Assembly (NCBI GenBank): GCA_964640055.1
Contig: CAZXFH010000034.1
Location: 1 to 36,334 of the forward strand
Direction of reading: 5' to 3'
DNA from: CAZXFH01 sp964640055
GTDB taxonomy: Bacteria > Fidelibacterota > UBA2242 > JAFGTP01
Length of the DNA stretch: 36,334 bases
The position numbers and the translations under genes were made by a program. Shown in pieces: positions 33,830-36,334 of this stretch (the first letter of the stretch is position 1; every line of letters starts with the position of its first letter). The notes beneath the pieces are model-generated. The model did no database searches and was not told the origin of the DNA. It was given only the letters and a program-made list of their open reading frames with translations.

Positions 33830-35884
33830 ATGGAAAAAATTTTAGTGGTGGAAGACTCTCCGAAAAGTCGCGAAGTATTAGAAGACCTGTTAACTGCTGA
33901 AAATTACTATCCGGTCGTTGCGGAGAACGGACGCGAAGCGCTGGAGAAATTGCAGCAGGAAGAGTGCCAATTGATCATCTCTGATATCTTAATGCCCAAA
34001 ATGGATGGCTTTCAGTTGTGCCGTAAATGCAAACAGGATGAAAAACTACGCAAAATACCCTTTATATTTTTTACAGCCACTTATACTGACAGAAAGGATG
34101 AGGAACTGGCCTTGAAGCTGGGAGCCGATTGTTTTCTGCGCAAGCCTCAGGATCTGCCGCAGCTGAGCGAAAACCTGAAACATTTTCTGGCAGAACCTGA
34201 CCTGAAAGGGAGTACGTCCGGTCAGGCTAAAGATAGCGAAATACTGGAGATATATCAGGATCGCTTACAGCAAAAACTGGAGAAAAAGGTCCAGCGCCTG
34301 GAATCTGAGATCAATAAACGTCAGCAGATTGAAACCTCCTTACGGGAGAGCGAAGCCCGCTACCGCAATCTGGTGGAAAATGCCCCCAGCGGGATCGTGA
34401 CCATCGAGTTGGATGGAACGATCAGTTCCATCAATCATCGATTTACCGAAATTACCGGAATTCAGGCCGCGGAAATAATTGGCAAGTGTATCCGCGATAT
34501 TCCCGGGTTGAAAAAAGAACTTTTAGCTGAATATGAACAAATATTCTCGGAAATATTAAACGATAAAACCCTCTCCGAATTTCAGATACCCATTAAAAAG
34601 GGAACTCATGAACGACTTTTATCCGCCAATGCCAATATGATTAAATATGACGGCAATAGAATTGGAGTGCAGCTCATTATTAACGATATTACGCAATATA
34701 TTCAGGCTGTTGAAGAGAAGAAAAAATTACAAAAACAGTTGTTTCAATCCCAGAAAATGGAAGCTCTCGGCAATCTGACGGGTGGCATTGCTCATGACTT
34801 CAATAATATTCTGACGGTGATGCAGGGATATACCGAAATGGCCTTGGAAAAAATAAAGGAATCGGATCCCCTGCAAAGAATATTAACCAATGTGGTCAAA
34901 GCCGCCCAGCGGGCCGCAAAGTTAACCCGACAATTGCTGCTTTACAGCCGTCAACAGCCGATGGAATTCCACGTATTCAAGTTGAATGATAATATAGCGG
35001 ATCTACTCAGTATGTTGAAACGTCTGATCGGTGATAATATCACTTTGGAAACCGAATTGGGCACCGCTATATGGCCGATAAAAGGGGATGAAAATAATAT
35101 TGATCAGATTGTGATCAATATGGTGCTAAATGCACGGGACGCTATTGCCAAGGATGGCAAGATTAAGATCCGAATCAGCAATGTTATCATTGATCATCAA
35201 TACACCCAGAAATATCCCTATGCCCGTGTCGGTAAATATGTATGCCTGTCCGTCGAGGATAATGGGAAAGGGATCAGGGCCTCTGAATTGAATCGCATAT
35301 TCGATCCCTTTTACACCACCAAGGAAAAGAGTATGGGCACCGGGCTGGGACTCTCTGTTGTATTCGGAATCATAAAGGGTCATAAAGGTTGGATCAATGT
35401 AGAGAGCCAACCGGGGCAGGGGACTGTGTTCAAACTTTATTTTCCGGCTTATGATGTTGATGACTGCCAAGCTGTGGAACGGCAGAAAAGTCATCACCTT
35501 AGCCGGGAGTTGAAAGGCAACGCCGAGTGTGTTTTGATCGTGGAAGATGATGAAAATGTGCTGGGATTTATCAAAGAAATGCTGACCGGGACCGGCTATC
35601 AGGTTTTTACCGCCTCCGATCCCCGCCAGGCGATCCAACTGTTTCAACAGGAACAGCATGCGATCGACCTGGTGATCAGTGATGTGATCATGCCCATGAT
35701 GACCGGTCTGGAACTGGCCAGAGAAATCAGGAAGATAAGACCACAAGTGAAAATCATTTTAGGGAGCGGATATACCGAAAAACGGGTAGATCCCGCGGAA
35801 ATAAAAAAACGGGGTTACCAGTTCGTGCATAAGCCTTATTCCATGACAACTTTGCTCAAGACGATCAAGCAGACCATCAGGTGA
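33830..35884 (+). CDS. Soluble hybrid histidine kinase (REC-PAS-HisKA-HATPase-REC)
   Basis: 684 aa, no membrane segment. Residues 1-120 are a receiver domain with phospho-acceptor D52 and K105. A coiled linker leads to a PAS sensor (about 170-290, SEARYRNLVENAPSGIVTIE). The phosphorylated histidine is H322 (GGIAHDFNNIL), of the His-Asp-Phe-Asn subgroup. The ATPase has N-box VINMVLNARDAI, EDNGKGI, FDPFYTTK and GTGLGLSVV. A second receiver (about 560-684) has D618 and K668. It could take a phosphate from another kinase at the first receiver. No dedicated response regulator is adjacent. ATG 33830 fits GGGGG seven bases upstream; ATG 33824 is too close. Confidence 0.93.
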   Translation: MEKILVVEDSPKSREVLEDLLTAENYYPVVAENGREALEKLQQEECQLIISDILMPKMDGFQLCRKCKQDEKLRKIPFIFFTATYTDRKDEELALKLGADCFLRKPQDLPQLSENLKHFLAEPDLKGSTSGQAKDSEILEIYQDRLQQKLEKKVQRLESEINKRQQIETSLRESEARYRNLVENAPSGIVTIELDGTISSINHRFTEITGIQAAEIIGKCIRDIPGLKKELLAEYEQIFSEILNDKTLSEFQIPIKKGTHERLLSANANMIKYDGNRIGVQLIINDITQYIQAVEEKKKLQKQLFQSQKMEALGNLTGGIAHDFNNILTVMQGYTEMALEKIKESDPLQRILTNVVKAAQRAAKLTRQLLLYSRQQPMEFHVFKLNDNIADLLSMLKRLIGDNITLETELGTAIWPIKGDENNIDQIVINMVLNARDAIAKDGKIKIRISNVIIDHQYTQKYPYARVGKYVCLSVEDNGKGIRASELNRIFDPFYTTKEKSMGTGLGLSVVFGIIKGHKGWINVESQPGQGTVFKLYFPAYDVDDCQAVERQKSHHLSRELKGNAECVLIVEDDENVLGFIKEMLTGTGYQVFTASDPRQAIQLFQQEQHAIDLVISDVIMPMMTGLELAREIRKIRPQVKIILGSGYTEKRVDPAEIKKRGYQFVHKPYSMTTLLKTIKQTIR

Positions 35885-36300
35885 TGAGTTCCCGGGCGCT
35901 GGTTGATGAAGGTGGCGATGTAGATCTAGCTAAGGTATATCGGAGTCCCGATGGAATCGGGGCGGAAATCCCGCCGCAGGGCAACACTCAGTGTCGGGAT
36001 TATCCCTTCGGCAATGATAAGGATGCATCAGGCACCACAAACGACTACAAATTCACCGGCAAGGAATGGGATGCTGAATCCGATCTCTACTACTCGTGGA
36101 AAAGGTATTATGACCCGTTTACCGGCAGGTTTATCAGCGTAGATCCGCTGTGGCAGAAGTATTCCAGTCTGTCGCCATATCATTATTGTGCGAATAATCC
36201 TAATAGAACGGCAGGTAAGCATTTAGGTACTGATTATAAAGCCGATTTTGGTACAGATGTTAAAGCTGTGGAAAATGGAGAAGTAAGTAACAGTGCATAA
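35881..36300 (+). pseudogene. Rhs core fragment fused to an M23 peptidase-like stub
   Basis: An open frame of 139 codons starting in the stop of the kinase gene. The first ~40 residues match nothing. From 35998 it reads as the end of an Rhs/YD-repeat core: DYPFGND, YKFTGKEWD, LYYSWKRYYDPFTGRFISVD, YSSLSPYHYCANNP. The usual (Y)IDPTG is replaced by NRTAGKHLGTDYKADFGTDV, which resembles the start of an M23 (LytM) metallopeptidase (HxGxD), followed by a stop after VENGEVSNSA. The repeat region and N-terminus are missing. It is best read as a decayed Rhs polymorphic-toxin tip. Confidence 0.75.
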
Positions 36301-36334
36301 ATAACTATAAATAAGTATTGCGAATAATCGGTTG

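Noticed and set aside
35126..35746. 206-codon minus-strand frame
   Set aside because: Antisense of the histidine kinase ATPase and receiver domains.
1..36334. CRISPR array, prophage or defence island
   Set aside because: No regularly spaced repeats, phage structural genes or recognised defence genes were seen; RecBCD is treated as housekeeping repair.

Overview
The window (about 36.3 kb, moderate GC) looks like chromosomal DNA from a Gram-negative bacterium of the FCB type, resembling Calditrichota, KSB1 or Marinimicrobia-like lineages. Four observations support this. One secreted protein ends in a type IX secretion (Por) sorting domain (PNPFN...GMYILRL). Several proteins belong to families typical of that group (DUF4159, DUF4175-like, signal-peptide TPR proteins). 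Genes are dense, with short Shine-Dalgarno sites. The lineage is inferred from family content only; there is no 16S rRNA in the window.

Layout. 1-5173: a membrane TPR protein with a C-terminal CxxC/CxxC module, tRNA-Ala(GGC) with a strong terminator, and a large secreted golvesin-like/metallophosphoesterase/PQQ-propeller protein on the minus strand. 5428-14289: a compact recC-recB-recD operon encoding a complete RecBCD helicase-nuclease with all catalytic motifs, converging on a small secreted protein. 14980-17988: hutH (histidine ammonia-lyase) and guaB (IMP dehydrogenase). 18080-20302: rpsT on the minus strand, then a DUF2953-GerW/YtfJ pair that seems to start at an ATC codon, and a Crp/Fnr-type regulator. 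20333-20568: the crp terminator with the remnant of a group IIC (bacterial class C) intron directly behind its T-run. 20560-22308 (minus): an outer-membrane/TPR/BamE-like protein whose last codons lie in that intron remnant.

22607-30446 is a co-oriented block: a secreted DUF4159 protein, a 1135-aa membrane-anchored coiled-coil DUF4175-like protein, a 648-aa exported TPR protein, a secreted amidotransferase-like protein of unknown function, and YjbQ. The first four probably work together at the cell envelope, with the TPR and coiled-coil parts as scaffolds. 30520-33615: a small probable lipoprotein (minus), a repeat-rich intergenic region, an orphan PolX-like helix-hairpin-helix protein, a small minus-strand ORF and an alpha/beta hydrolase. 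33830-36300: a soluble hybrid histidine kinase (REC-PAS-HisKA-HATPase-REC) preceded by an FNR-like palindrome, then an Rhs core fragment joined to an M23-peptidase-like stub.

The most notable items are the intron remnant, whose exact excision would restore a clean stop codon in the convergent gene; the apparent ATC start of the DUF2953 gene; the DUF2953-GerW pair in an apparently non-sporulating lineage; and the broken Rhs tip. I see no CRISPR array, prophage, complete insertion sequence or defence island. No clearly new multi-gene system stands out; the envelope block at 22.6-30.0 kb is the best candidate for uncharacterised biology.
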